Shown: piece after piece, positions 16,748 through 25,251 of the stretch
How positions within the stretch are numbered: the first letter of the stretch is position 1
Layout: each line of letters opens with the position of its first letter
From: Bog-756 sp963828385
GTDB taxonomy: Bacteria; Actinomycetota; Acidimicrobiia; Acidimicrobiales; RAAP-2
Assembly: GCA_963828385.1 (NCBI GenBank)
Contig: CAWHEF010000002.1
Location: forward strand, 2,170,001 to 2,234,000
DNA: 64,000 nucleotides
Direction: 5' to 3'
Position numbers and translations under genes: made by a program
The notes under the pieces: model-generated
The model's database searches: none
Seen by the model: the letters and a program-made list of their open reading frames with translations, nothing else
What the model was told of the DNA's origin: nothing

Positions 16748-17338
16748 ATGACCGCCAAAAGCGATCAGTCCACTTCAACTTCGGAAACCGATCAGACCTC
16801 GAAGGAACGATCGGGTGCCACGACTTCGGAGCGATCAAGTGCCACGACGACTTCGGAGCGATCGGGTGCCACGACTTCGGAGCGATCGGGTGCCACGAAT
16901 TCAATGAAGGAGACCGACGCTCCGTCCACAGGCTCCGACGTTCTCATCACGGATCACGGCAAGACAACAATCTCCGCCATCGTGGTCGAAAAGATCGCCG
17001 GTGAGGCGACTCGTGAAGTTCCCGGAATACACAGGTTGGGTACGGGCATGACGCGCACGATCGGCGCTCTTCGTGACCGAATCCCTGGCCAGAACGCAAA
17101 AGCTGGTCAAGGCGTATCCGTAGAGGTCGGCGAACGTCAGGCCGCCATTGATTTGGACATCGTGATCGAACACGGCTTCTCGATCACAGAAGTCGCCGAT
17201 GGAGTCCGTCAGAACGTGATCGGTTCGATCGAATTGATGACCGGGCTGGAAGTCACCGAGGTCAATATCGATGTCAACGATGTGTACCTCCCGGGTGAGG
17301 ACGATGACGACGAGAGCGATGAATCGAGGGTGGAATGA
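16748..17338 (+). CDS. Asp23/Gls24-family protein with Ser/Thr-rich N-terminal repeats
   Basis: A 196-residue protein starting at an ATG after GAGAGGAG. Residues 20-50 are four repeats of SER-SGA-TT type. The Asp23 domain follows (about 65-185: ISAIVVEKIAGEATREVPGI, GVSVEVGERQAAIDLDIVIE, GLEVTEVNIDVNDVYLPG). The acidic C-terminus (EDDDDESDESRVE) is unusual. ATGA overlap with the next gene suggests coupling. It is probably peripheral at the membrane through the AmaP-like anchor downstream. Confidence 0.9.
   Translation: MTAKSDQSTSTSETDQTSKERSGATTSERSSATTTSERSGATTSERSGATNSMKETDAPSTGSDVLITDHGKTTISAIVVEKIAGEATREVPGIHRLGTGMTRTIGALRDRIPGQNAKAGQGVSVEVGERQAAIDLDIVIEHGFSITEVADGVRQNVIGSIELMTGLEVTEVNIDVNDVYLPGEDDDDESDESRVE
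16804..16898 (+). repeat. Tandem 24-bp coding repeat
   Basis: Four near-identical units (core GAGCGATCGGGTGCCACGA) separated by ACTTCG. One unit has an extra ACG triplet and AAG in place of GGG. They encode the SERSGATT repeats of the Asp23 protein, and all changes keep the frame. Confidence 0.85.
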
Positions 17339-17568
17339 GTGCCCAATCCGAAATACACCGTGGTGTGGCAACTTCTAGGAAGCCATATCTGGCCACATTG
17401 GTTGGTCTAACCGTCGGAATTGCCCTTGGGTTCGCGGGAGCCTTCGGCGGGTTCACCGCATTTCTCATCGTGCTCGTGATGGCGGCAGTCGGCCTTGCCG
17501 TCGGGCTCACAATCGATGGACACATCGATGTCTCGGGCATCGTCGATCGAAACAGAAGAGACCGCTGA
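17335..17568 (+). CDS. DUF2273-like small membrane protein
   Basis: A 77-residue protein with a hydrophobic hairpin (about 19-37 and 40-60, Gly/Ala-rich: ATLVGLTVGIALGFAGAFGG) and a charged C-terminus. Small two-span proteins of this type sit between Asp23 genes in many genomes and probably anchor or space Asp23 at the membrane. The ATG overlaps the preceding stop by four bases. Confidence 0.75.
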   Translation: MSAQSEIHRGVATSRKPYLATLVGLTVGIALGFAGAFGGFTAFLIVLVMAAVGLAVGLTIDGHIDVSGIVDRNRRDR

Positions 17569-17574
17569 CGCATC

Positions 17575-18021
17575 GTGGCCACCAACCTGGCGGTCGACAA
17601 GGCGCTCGGTTCTTCTCCCCAACACGTTGATCGAAACGGGCATCGGGATCCTTCCAGCCTCATCTCTGCAGGTTCCCGCGGAACCACCAACATTGCCGAC
17701 AGAGTGGTAGCCAAGATCGCAGAACAAGCCGCGGACGAGATCGATCACGTCGGCGGTCACCAGCGTCGATTGATAGCGGGGGTGATTCCGGTAGGTCACG
17801 CTGGGCGCCCACACGCCACAGCCCACGTGGACGGACAACTTGCTCGGCTCGAGATAAGTCTTTCGATCGACTATCCGGCTCCAGTCCGCGCAGTAACCCG
17901 GCAGGTGCGTGACGCCGCAATCACAAGGATATGGAAGCTTGCTTCCATCGAAGTCAAGGAGGTCGACATCACAGTCGTCGATCTTCCTCATGCGCAAGTT
18001 GGAACGAGCAGAGTGGAATGA
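17575..18021 (+). CDS. Asp23/Gls24-family protein (third copy)
   Basis: A 148-residue protein starting at GTG. The core is IADRVVAKIAEQAADEIDHV, HVDGQLARLEISLSIDYPAP and EVKEVDITVVDLP. The N-terminal 35 residues are unstructured. It is more divergent than the copy at 16748. Its stop overlaps the ATG of the next gene. Confidence 0.85.
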   Translation: MATNLAVDKALGSSPQHVDRNGHRDPSSLISAGSRGTTNIADRVVAKIAEQAADEIDHVGGHQRRLIAGVIPVGHAGRPHATAHVDGQLARLEISLSIDYPAPVRAVTRQVRDAAITRIWKLASIEVKEVDITVVDLPHAQVGTSRVE

Positions 18022-18569
18022 TAGAGGCGCCCCGCTTGCCCAGGCGACCACGGATCGTTCCGGCCGTCATCGTGGCGATCATTATCGGCGCTGCTGGCGT
18101 CACTGTCGCGATCGACGTGATTGCAGTCCGGGCAAACCACCACGCCCAGATTTGGCCTTACAGGCAGATGGCGACACAGATGCGGCAGACGCACTGGGGA
18201 GACGGGATCGTCATTGCTGTAGCGGCTGCTTTGATCGCGGTCGGATTGATATTGCTAAGCCTTGCGATTGTCCCCGGTCGGGAAAAGCTAATCGCTCTCA
18301 ACTCCGAGCGCTCTGAAGAGGCTGTGAGCACGACCAGGAAGAGCCTCCGGCGGATGCTGCATCGAGCGATCAGTGATCTTGATGCGGTCGACAATGTAGA
18401 GGTTCGTCTCAGGCGGCGCGCGGTGCGGCTGAGCGTCGGATCTCCCCTCCGCGACCCGGGCAACCTCGCCACGGAAGCTCGATCCATGGCGATCGACCGT
18501 CTCGAGCAGATCGGCGTGAACCGGCCACCGAGGGTAACCGTCCGCGTCCGGCACCGAGAGAACGACTGA
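18018..18569 (+). CDS. DUF6286-type membrane protein of the Asp23 locus
   Basis: A 183-residue protein with two membrane spans (about 14-34 and 62-84) and a C-terminal soluble domain rich in Arg (STTRKSLRRMLHRAISDLDA, VEVRLRRRAVRLSVGSPLRD). This layout is typical of the DUF6286 proteins next to Asp23 genes in actinobacteria. The family name is from memory of that context. ATGA overlap upstream, and TGATG junction with the next gene. Confidence 0.75.
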   Translation: MIEAPRLPRRPRIVPAVIVAIIIGAAGVTVAIDVIAVRANHHAQIWPYRQMATQMRQTHWGDGIVIAVAAALIAVGLILLSLAIVPGREKLIALNSERSEEAVSTTRKSLRRMLHRAISDLDAVDNVEVRLRRRAVRLSVGSPLRDPGNLATEARSMAIDRLEQIGVNRPPRVTVRVRHREND

Positions 18570-19150
18570 TGCTCGATCCGCGCACGGGACGAGGGAATCG
18601 GATTGGACTCGCCATTGTCGGAGCGATACTCCTCATCGGCGGTGCGGTCAGCGTCGCCCAGACTCAGAGCTTCATCTTCTCGAGGAGCTCCACCACTCCA
18701 CTAATCACGGCAACCGAGACACGGTTCTTGCACTCGCATAACTGGCTCTGGGATGTCCTTGCCGCCATCGGATTCGTCATCGCGCTGGTCTGCCTCCGCT
18801 GGCTCGCCGTCCAATTCCGACGCCAACAGGTCCGCTCGTTCCGGCTCGAGCCCGACCGCACACTCGGTGGGACTCGGATAGGAGCGGAACTGCTCACGAA
18901 CGCCGTCGAGGACGATATCCGTGCCTATCCGGAGGTCCATCGGGTCCGAGCACACCTGACGGGGGTGGCTCGGCGACCCGAGCTACGTCTCAACATCGAT
19001 CTTGGCACAAAGGCAGACCTTGCTCGGGTTCGATCACGGATTGAGAACCATGCCCTGCCTCGCTTCCGCCGGGCACTCGAGCTCGACGAGCTTCCCGTGC
19101 AGCTCACTTTGCGTTTCAATCGTGCCCACGAACACAATTTGGTTCACTGA
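18569..19150 (+). CDS. AmaP-like Asp23 membrane-anchor protein
   Basis: A 193-residue protein with an N-terminal membrane hairpin (spans at about 13-31 and 60-82) and a cytoplasmic domain ending FNRAHEHNLVH. This matches the plan of AmaP, which recruits Asp23 to the membrane in Staphylococcus. The similarity is in architecture and position rather than in a motif I can point to. It immediately follows the DUF6286 gene. Confidence 0.65.
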   Translation: MLDPRTGRGNRIGLAIVGAILLIGGAVSVAQTQSFIFSRSSTTPLITATETRFLHSHNWLWDVLAAIGFVIALVCLRWLAVQFRRQQVRSFRLEPDRTLGGTRIGAELLTNAVEDDIRAYPEVHRVRAHLTGVARRPELRLNIDLGTKADLARVRSRIENHALPRFRRALELDELPVQLTLRFNRAHEHNLVH

Positions 19151-19332
19151 GTGATGACCGGCCCGACTACGCAGCACCGGGATGATCGGCAGACCGGCTG
19201 CAATGTCCCTCGCAGCTTGTGGACTCTTTCCACACAGAGACCATTCCACCTCGTTGCGGAACAGTCGCCACGAGTAGGAACGTTTCTGATTTCCATCATT
19301 CAGGTCGACCGCGCAGCCAAAGGACTATCAGC

Positions 19333-20163
19333 ATGAGAAGGACGACGACCCGCAGTGCGGTTCAGCTGCGGACTCTCAACCGATTACTTGCGTTGGAGAC
19401 GGCGTGTCTCATGCAGAGGGCTTACGATCATGCGGGACCTCACGGTGCCCGTTTAGAGGCTCTTGCCAGTGAGGTAGAGGAACGGAGGCACGAAGTCAGC
19501 CGAGCCCTCAAGCAACTCGAAGTTGTGCCCGATTCGACCAGCTTGATGCTGGCCGAAGTCCACCACCGAGCCCGTGTGGCCGTGGACCTCATTCGGTCGC
19601 CGAGCCAAGTCATCTTAGCTGACCTCGCTGCTTCCCACAGGATCACGGACCGGATTGGATACACACAAACCTTCGAACTGTCATCCAAAGCGGGGACGGT
19701 CCGAACCTTGGCGGACAGTCTCTCGGCCGTTCAGTGCGAAATCACGGCGGTGCTCCAGGATCTCTTAACGAGCGGCGACGGGCGCACAACCGAAGCAGGA
19801 GACGATGAGGGCACTGGAAACTTCATTGGCTGGGTCTCTTCTTTGTCCGACACGCTGACACGCGTTCTCGACCGACTTGTTCACCGGTTCTCGCAGAGGC
19901 GGGAGGCCGACGTGACGGACGATAGGTCATCATCCCCTGGTCGAATCGATTGGCGATCACCTCCAGAGGATGAAGAGAGATACCTTCCCATCAAGGAGTA
20001 CGACCTACTCACAGCGCAGGCAGCTGCCGCGGCCGTGCGGCGACTCGACGAGGTCGATCAGGTGCAAGAGATTGCGGTATACGAAGGGCGGCACAAGAAG
20101 CGCAGGACCGTCACCGCGGCAGCGGCGAGCCATCGAGGCGCGCTCGAACGTCAGCATCGATGA
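19333..20163 (+). CDS. Uncharacterised stress-locus protein
   Basis: A 276-residue soluble, helical protein starting at an ATG eight bases after AAAGGA. Two helical regions (about 10-130 and 135-190) resemble a four-helix bundle without obvious metal ligands. The C-terminal part (ERYLPIKEYDLLTAQAAAAA, RRLDEVDQVQEIAVYEGRHK) looks like the motif of YtxH- or DUF-type stress proteins. I cannot name the family. It is separated by 182 bases from the AmaP-like gene and may have its own promoter. Confidence 0.65.
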   Translation: MRRTTTRSAVQLRTLNRLLALETACLMQRAYDHAGPHGARLEALASEVEERRHEVSRALKQLEVVPDSTSLMLAEVHHRARVAVDLIRSPSQVILADLAASHRITDRIGYTQTFELSSKAGTVRTLADSLSAVQCEITAVLQDLLTSGDGRTTEAGDDEGTGNFIGWVSSLSDTLTRVLDRLVHRFSQRREADVTDDRSSSPGRIDWRSPPEDEERYLPIKEYDLLTAQAAAAAVRRLDEVDQVQEIAVYEGRHKKRRTVTAAAASHRGALERQHR

Positions 20164-20275
20164 CTGTACTGGGCTCTCACATCGGTTCCTTTCGGCTCAC
20201 CGCCCAGCGCAGACCACAAAAAAGTGGGTGACTCAAAACGGACCAGGTACTCAACACAAAGGAAGTGACACTGTG

Positions 20276-20521
20276 ATGCGAAACGTATGGAAAGGTATGA
20301 TCGCCGGCGCGTTCATGGGAGCGGCCGTAGGCTTGGCGGTGGAATCTGTCGAGGGCACCCAGAAGCGCATCGCCCGAAGCGCTACTGAGGTGGGCGACAG
20401 AATCACCGATGCCCTTCCGCCCGCGATCGAAAGGACCAAGGGCGGAGTCGAAAAGGCGAGATCTACAATCGCCGACAAGGCCCCGACCATCGTTGACAAC
20501 ATCAAACACGCTGCCGGGTGA
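20276..20521 (+). CDS. YtxH-like small stress protein
   Basis: An 81-residue protein with a glycine-rich hydrophobic N-terminus (GMIAGAFMGAAVGLAVESV) and a helical charged tail, as in YtxH/CsbD-associated general stress proteins. ATG at 20276 or GTG at 20273; AAAGGAA lies upstream. It closes the stress locus just before tRNA-Met. Confidence 0.7.
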   Translation: MRNVWKGMIAGAFMGAAVGLAVESVEGTQKRIARSATEVGDRITDALPPAIERTKGGVEKARSTIADKAPTIVDNIKHAAG

Positions 20522-20621
20522 TGTTGCCGAGGGATAGCTTCTCTGGGAGAACGCTGGAGGCCGAGCTCGCCCGGGAGCCGGCCGGAGTGGACGATCAAAG
20601 CGGTGCAAGCGCGACCGGGGG

Positions 20622-20697
20622 TGGTGGGGCAGGCAGGGATCGAACCTGCGACCGAGGGATTATGAGTCCCCTGCTCTGACCACTGAGCTACTGCCCC
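20622..20697 (-). tRNA. tRNA-Met (anticodon CAU)
   Basis: The reverse complement folds with acceptor GGGGCAG/CTGCCCC, D arm GCTC/GAGC, anticodon stem GGGGA/TCCCT around CTCATAA, T loop TTCGATC, and an encoded CCA. Elongator methionine is most likely; a tRNA-Ile2 (lysidine-modified CAU) cannot be excluded. Confidence 0.95.
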
Positions 20698-20777
20698 GAG
20701 CTTGTTGTTGCGCGTCCCGGGCCTGAATCATTGCATCCTCGCGGGTCTGGGCAACAAGGACCTCCCGGTTGCCAGCA

Positions 20778-20978
20778 TCATCGGGCGAATACGTGCCACC
20801 CAAGCCACATCCACCCGGCGATGAGCGCGATCCGGCAAAACCGTCTGTCGGTGAAGGGCCTGACGGTGGCGGCGAGCGTGGGGATCCGGGTACCTGGCAG
20901 CAGTGAGGCAACGACGAGACCAAGGACGCCGAGCCCGATCAGCGACCAGATGGCGAGCGTCCACGCATCGTCGCTCAT
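20778..20978 (-). CDS. Small membrane protein (DUF6186-like)
   Basis: A 66-residue protein with two hydrophobic segments and the ending GWMWLGWHVFAR, which is characteristic of the actinobacterial DUF6186 family. The ATG overlaps the stop of the upstream gene by four bases. Confidence 0.6.
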   Translation of the reverse strand: MSDDAWTLAIWSLIGLGVLGLVVASLLPGTRIPTLAATVRPFTDRRFCRIALIAGWMWLGWHVFAR

Positions 20979-21421
20979 CGGCCGGTTATGAAGAGACCGA
21001 GGGCGAGCCAGGCGAAGAACGTCACCCCTTTCATCCATCGGACCGATTCGAGGCCGTCGAGCATCGAACTGATGGTCGGGTGGTCGGGGCGAGGCATCAG
21101 GAATAGGTTGACCAGCTCGAAGGCGACGACGATGCAGAGGGCGAAGGCCCAGAGCCATCCCCACCGACGCCGGGTGCCGGTCCCGCTGTCGCAATTGACT
21201 CGATCGACGTCACCCTGCCAAGCGAGTCGTCCTTTGGCGGATCGGATCTCGCGTACCGAAAAGATGGTCAGCATCGCCGCCAGCGCTAGGGCGGTCAGCA
21301 TGTCGGCGGCGATGGTGAACGGATCGGTCATGGCAACGAACGTGGACAGCGCTCCTCCGGCCAGGACGAGAAGCAGTTGAATGAGCCGATTGCTCGCGTC
21401 AGCTTCGCGTTCTCGTCTCAT
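20975..21421 (-). CDS. Membrane protein of unknown function
   Basis: A 148-residue protein with about four membrane spans (near 15-35, 40-58, 88-108, 128-146). No family is named with confidence. It is translationally coupled to the DUF6186-like gene; such pairs are found in actinobacteria. It lies seven bases downstream of the MFS transporter gene end, so it may belong to the same transcript. Confidence 0.7.
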   Translation of the reverse strand: MRREREADASNRLIQLLLVLAGGALSTFVAMTDPFTIAADMLTALALAAMLTIFSVREIRSAKGRLAWQGDVDRVNCDSGTGTRRRWGWLWAFALCIVVAFELVNLFLMPRPDHPTISSMLDGLESVRWMKGVTFFAWLALGLFITGR

Positions 21422-21428
21422 TCACCCG

Positions 21429-22769
21429 TCACCGAGGACCTTCCTTCGCCGTCGGCGTCGGCCAGAGCGATTCAAGCTCGCGACCACGCGTCTCGGGCAG
21501 GAGAAAGACCAATCCGCTCACGAGAACGGCGGGCAGGAATGTAACCACGGCGGCAGTGCTGAATCGATTATCCACTTGGACCACGGAGCCGAATGCGACA
21601 AGTCCGACTACGGCTCCAAGCACGGACGCGGCAACGTTCCAGCCGGCCACCGACGACCGGATCGACGTCGGGAACAGCTCATTGCCGAAGGCACCGGCGG
21701 CCGGCGCAAACGCACCGGCCGAGATGATCCCGGCCAGGTAGCCCCCGATAAAGACGAACCTGCCTCCCGAATAGCTGAGCACTCCGGCCAGACCGATGGC
21801 AACCAGCGACGCTGCCGAGGTAGGGCGGCGACCGATGTGGTCCGCCAGCCACGTCCCCACCAGCAGCCCGCCGAGACCGAGCGCTCCGGCCGCCACCACC
21901 ATCCCTGAGATGGCCACCCCCGGCAGACGCTCGACATTCTGAGCATAAAGGTAGGCGAAGCTCGTCGCCGGACCAGTGATGACGGCCAGGCCGAAAGCCA
22001 CCGATGTCACGATCATCAGCCGCCGCCGATACGGGCGCCCCACGGCACCGAGCACCGGCAACTGCGCTTCCTTACTGGCAACCAGTCGAACGAACCGATC
22101 CGGCTCCGACACCAGTTTGGCGACGAAGGGCAGGGCAACCAACGGGACCACGGTCAGGACGAGGATCCCCCGGTAGCCGAGAACTCCTCCGACCAACCCG
22201 TAGAGCACAGCGATGATCCCCGCGCCGACGGCATAACCGGCGGCAACCAGAGCTACCGCCGACGCTCGCTGGTCTGAGGTGGTCTGCTCCGCCGCCGCCA
22301 CCTGAGCCACCGCCGCTGCCGCCGAGAGGAACGGCCGGCCGAGGGCGAAGATCACGACGAACCACCAATATCCTGGGCTGACCGCCGAGACGGCAGTGAC
22401 CGCCAGCCCCACGCCGCATCCGACCAGCATCACCCGGCGCCTTCCGAGGCGATCGGCCAGGCCGGCGAGTGGTAGGCCGCCTAACGAGGCGAGGCGCACA
22501 ACCGCCAGACCCAGACCGAGCTCCGTCCCCGACAGTCCAGCTCGGTCGGTGATGGTGGATCCTTGGACCAGGTGGCCGAAGTGCCTGGCCACGCTACCGA
22601 GGGTGGCGATCAGGCCGAATTGTCCGAATCCGGCCGCCACCGCCACGATCGCCACCCCCAACACCACAGAGTCGGTCCAGCCATGGAGGCGAAGTCCTTC
22701 CTCTCCAGCACTCGACCGGCCGGCGGTACGTCCGGGGGCGTCGACCGCCTCGGCGTCCCCCGCACTCAC
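21429..22769 (-). CDS. Major facilitator superfamily transporter
   Basis: A 446-residue, 12-span transporter. The MFS loop 2-3 signature is visible (GLADRLGRRRVMLVG, about 100-114) with its second-half counterpart (WLADHIGRRPTSAAS). The C-terminal motif FLLPETRGRELESLW is typical of sugar/metabolite-type MFS proteins. GTG start. The substrate is unknown. Confidence 0.9.
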   Translation of the reverse strand: MSAGDAEAVDAPGRTAGRSSAGEEGLRLHGWTDSVVLGVAIVAVAAGFGQFGLIATLGSVARHFGHLVQGSTITDRAGLSGTELGLGLAVVRLASLGGLPLAGLADRLGRRRVMLVGCGVGLAVTAVSAVSPGYWWFVVIFALGRPFLSAAAAVAQVAAAEQTTSDQRASAVALVAAGYAVGAGIIAVLYGLVGGVLGYRGILVLTVVPLVALPFVAKLVSEPDRFVRLVASKEAQLPVLGAVGRPYRRRLMIVTSVAFGLAVITGPATSFAYLYAQNVERLPGVAISGMVVAAGALGLGGLLVGTWLADHIGRRPTSAASLVAIGLAGVLSYSGGRFVFIGGYLAGIISAGAFAPAAGAFGNELFPTSIRSSVAGWNVAASVLGAVVGLVAFGSVVQVDNRFSTAAVVTFLPAVLVSGLVFLLPETRGRELESLWPTPTAKEGPR

Positions 22770-22884
22770 GTCTCAGTGCCCACGGTCCGTGTTACCGGTG
22801 CCGGTTCTGACAGGTCATCTACCACGACGCTTTGATCACGACTCTCCCCTGCTCTCCCCTGTGATGGTGCGAGCCCCAGTCTGC

Positions 22885-23640
22885 CTACAAGCTCTGCCTC
22901 ACCTGGTGACTCGGCACGGCTGACCTTGGCGAAGTGGCAGCATCATCGCGACATCGGTCTGCTGTTCTACTCCGCCCCGCCCAGAATGGAGCGTCCAGCA
23001 CGGTGAACAACACGATGGCGACGCCGGCGGCGCTCAAGATGTACCACGGCCAAGGACCGAGAACACGGAGCAGTGTCCATTCGCCCGGCGGGCTACGCAG
23101 AAACATGTAATCCGCTCCCGTGAGGGCATCGACGAGGCCAACGAAGGCCGTGTACGCGGCGCTGATGACGAACACCCTGGGCACGGCCCGACGCCGGGGT
23201 GGGATCCGCAGCCCGATGACGAGGAAGAGTGCAGCAAAGACGATTCCGAGATGGCCGATCACGTACTGCCAGAAGACCAGGTGCGGAAAGCCGATGGCGA
23301 GGTCCGGAGTCGCCACGCCCTGCAGTGTGCCGGCCAGTCCCCAGAAGTAGGTCAGCTCGACGAGCAGCGCCGCTCGCCAGAAGCAGGCGGCTGCGGCAAC
23401 CAGAACCGCCACGTCGCAGAGAGCGAGGGGCAGCGAGGTCTTGGCCGACCACGTCCCCTGGAGGGCAAGGGCGATCGTGTAGCTGACGGCGTCCAATGCC
23501 AAGAGGGAGCCCAGGCAGGTAGCGATGATCGAGGTCCAATGACCGGGCGACCGGCGTGCCACCAAGCACGCGACGACACAGCCGCCGAGCCCTGCCACGG
23601 CGAACGACCAGTAGGCGGATGGCGATACCACCGCGACCAT
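22885..23640 (-). CDS. YwaF/TIGR02206-family membrane protein
   Basis: A 251-residue protein with about seven spans. The residues LPLALCDVAVLVAAAACFWR, VELTYFWGLAGTLQGVATPD, FPHLVFWQYVIGHLGIV and DYMFLRSPP are hallmarks of the TIGR02206 (YwaF) family of unknown function. I start at the ATG after GGAG (MVAVVSPSAYWS); a GTG five codons upstream is possible. Confidence 0.85.
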   Translation of the reverse strand: MVAVVSPSAYWSFAVAGLGGCVVACLVARRSPGHWTSIIATCLGSLLALDAVSYTIALALQGTWSAKTSLPLALCDVAVLVAAAACFWRAALLVELTYFWGLAGTLQGVATPDLAIGFPHLVFWQYVIGHLGIVFAALFLVIGLRIPPRRRAVPRVFVISAAYTAFVGLVDALTGADYMFLRSPPGEWTLLRVLGPWPWYILSAAGVAIVLFTVLDAPFWAGRSRTADRCRDDAATSPRSAVPSHQVRQSL

Positions 23641-23968
23641 GGCGCCATTCTCCACCCGAAGCTGTGGAATCGACGCACACCCTCGGAATGCTCACCCAGT
23701 GGAGGCGGCGACCAGGGCGCACCCGTTGTGATGGGGTGGGCCTCCTCTCGCCGTGGTTGTCGGGCCGGTGCGGATCGGACGGCAACGAGGGCGAACGAAC
23801 GGGCGGCACTGACCGGCGGGCAGGCGAAATCGGCGCAGAGCGCTCCCGACGCACGCCGCAGTCCGCATCTTCGATAAGGATCTGCGCCGTGGACGAAAGC
23901 TGCTATCCCTCTCACCATGAGGCCCTCCGCTTGGTGGCCACGCTGAACATCCGGCTTATGGTGATTTC
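23641..23968. other. Intergenic stretch
   Basis: About 330 bases between the YwaF-like gene and a small membrane protein. I see no convincing coding frame, RNA or repeat; it should hold the YwaF promoter. Confidence 0.4.
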
Positions 23969-24145
23969 ATGCCCGCCGCTCTGATCGGTGTTGGAGCGGT
24001 CCTGATCGTGCTCACGTTCCTCTTGGCGTTCACGATCTTCGGGGCGATCTCGGCCCTGCTCGGAGTCGTTTGCATTGTGGTTGGTGCGACGATGCTCGTC
24101 CGACATGGATCGGACGGGGACGGACCGGGCCGGCACCCTGCCTAG
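23969..24145 (+). CDS. Small two-span membrane protein
   Basis: A 58-codon frame, MPAALIGVGAVLIVLTFLLA followed by a second hydrophobic stretch (ISALLGVVCIVVGATMLV) and a polar tail. The hydrophobic pattern is clear but there is no good ribosome site and no family. It is convergent with the NYN-domain gene. Confidence 0.5.
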   Translation: MPAALIGVGAVLIVLTFLLAFTIFGAISALLGVVCIVVGATMLVRHGSDGDGPGRHPA

Positions 24146-24156
24146 ATCTGTTTCGC

Positions 24157-24522
24157 TCAGCCGTCGAGTAAGTCGATGAGCCATCCGGGATTGGCGACGT
24201 CTGCTCCGAGGATCATTGCTCGCTTACGCAATGCCCGATCGGCTGACACCAGCGTGACCTGACTGCCTGCATCGCCAATGGCAGCAACAAGCGTGTCGTC
24301 ACCACTGCCTGGCGCATGGAGCACGGTGACGCCACCGGTGGTTCCGGCTTCAACACCACCACAAGCAGCGCCTTCCAGAACCACGACAACTGGTTCGGCG
24401 AGCCGAGCCGCTCCCGTGGCAGCGCGAATACGTTCCACGAGCGCTCGGGCGGCACCCGCCCGGTCCCGCCACCAGCCGGTCGGCCTAGACCCGACGACAT
24501 TCGCCGCATCGATGAGGAGCAC
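24157..24522 (-). CDS. NYN/PIN-like RNase domain protein
   Basis: A protein of about 121 residues beginning with the strand LLIDAANVVGSRP, whose Asp and Asn match the metal site of YacP/NYN RNases. A second acidic site is PGSGDDTLVAAIGD, and ADRALRKRAMILGA follows. It is probably a small endoribonuclease-like protein. The start is uncertain: GTG at 24522 is used here, but the frame is open to 24612. Confidence 0.65.
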   Translation of the reverse strand: MLLIDAANVVGSRPTGWWRDRAGAARALVERIRAATGAARLAEPVVVVLEGAACGGVEAGTTGGVTVLHAPGSGDDTLVAAIGDAGSQVTLVSADRALRKRAMILGADVANPGWLIDLLDG

Positions 24523-24633
24523 TGTTCCAGTCTCATCGACCCGGTGGGCGGCCGGCGAACCGACTTCCTTTGGGCGACAACGGCAACATCCCACCAGGCC
24601 ACAACGCAGCAAAAGGCTCTCCGGGGGATTGCG

Positions 24634-24706
24634 CTCCGGGGGTGAGACTCGAACTCACAACCTAGCGGTTAACAGCCGCTTGCTCTGCCGATTGAGCTAC
24701 CCCGGA
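24634..24706 (-). tRNA. tRNA-Asn (anticodon GUU)
   Basis: The reverse complement folds with acceptor TCCGGGG/CCCCGGA, D arm GCTC/GAGC, anticodon stem AGCGG/CCGCT around CTGTTAA and T loop TTCGAGT. CCA is not encoded. Confidence 0.95.
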
Positions 24707-24858
24707 TCGTGACGGCACGCCCGGCCCGACGGGCCCGGCGCGCCTGTGGACACTAGCCCGTGGCGGCGCTTCTCCCGGCCGCCCTTGCGCTCGGGCGTCA
24801 CGATCGGCGGGCGCCGAGCCCGGTGCATCCCCGCCGACGGTCGGGGCACAATGAGTGG

Positions 24859-25164
24859 GTGAAGATCCGGGCCGGGACCATCGTCGCCTTCGGCGTCGGC
24901 TATCTCCTCGGAGCGCGGGCCGGCAGGGAGCGCTATGTGCAGATCGTACGGCTGGCCCGGGACGTGGGTCGCTCGGAACCGGTGGCCGGCACCGCCGACC
25001 TGGTCGGCCACAAGGCCCGCGCCGCCGGGCTCCTCCTCGTCGAGCGGTTGAAGGACACGGTCGGCGTCCGCCTGGGATGGCGCGACGGGGAACAGGCGGC
25101 CGATGCGTTGGCCCTCGACCTGGCAGAAGACCTGCACAGCGCCATCAACAACTACCGGCACTGA
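24859..25164 (+). CDS. Hypothetical protein with hydrophobic N-terminus
   Basis: A 101-residue protein starting at GTG (KIRAGTIVAFGVGYLLGARA). The Gly-rich first 20 residues form a weak membrane segment, as in YtxH-type proteins, and the rest is helical. It is convergent with rpoD. No named family. Confidence 0.6.
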   Translation: MKIRAGTIVAFGVGYLLGARAGRERYVQIVRLARDVGRSEPVAGTADLVGHKARAAGLLLVERLKDTVGVRLGWRDGEQAADALALDLAEDLHSAINNYRH

Positions 25165-25251
25165 GCACGTCCGAAAGACCGGTACGTCTCGACGACCCGG
25201 CGGGCGGAGGCTGGCTCCGGCCGGGGGCCTGTTTCACGCCACCTGGATCCG

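Noticed and set aside
16804..16898. CRISPR-like repeats
   Set aside because: Units are contiguous with no unique spacers and lie in frame inside a coding region.
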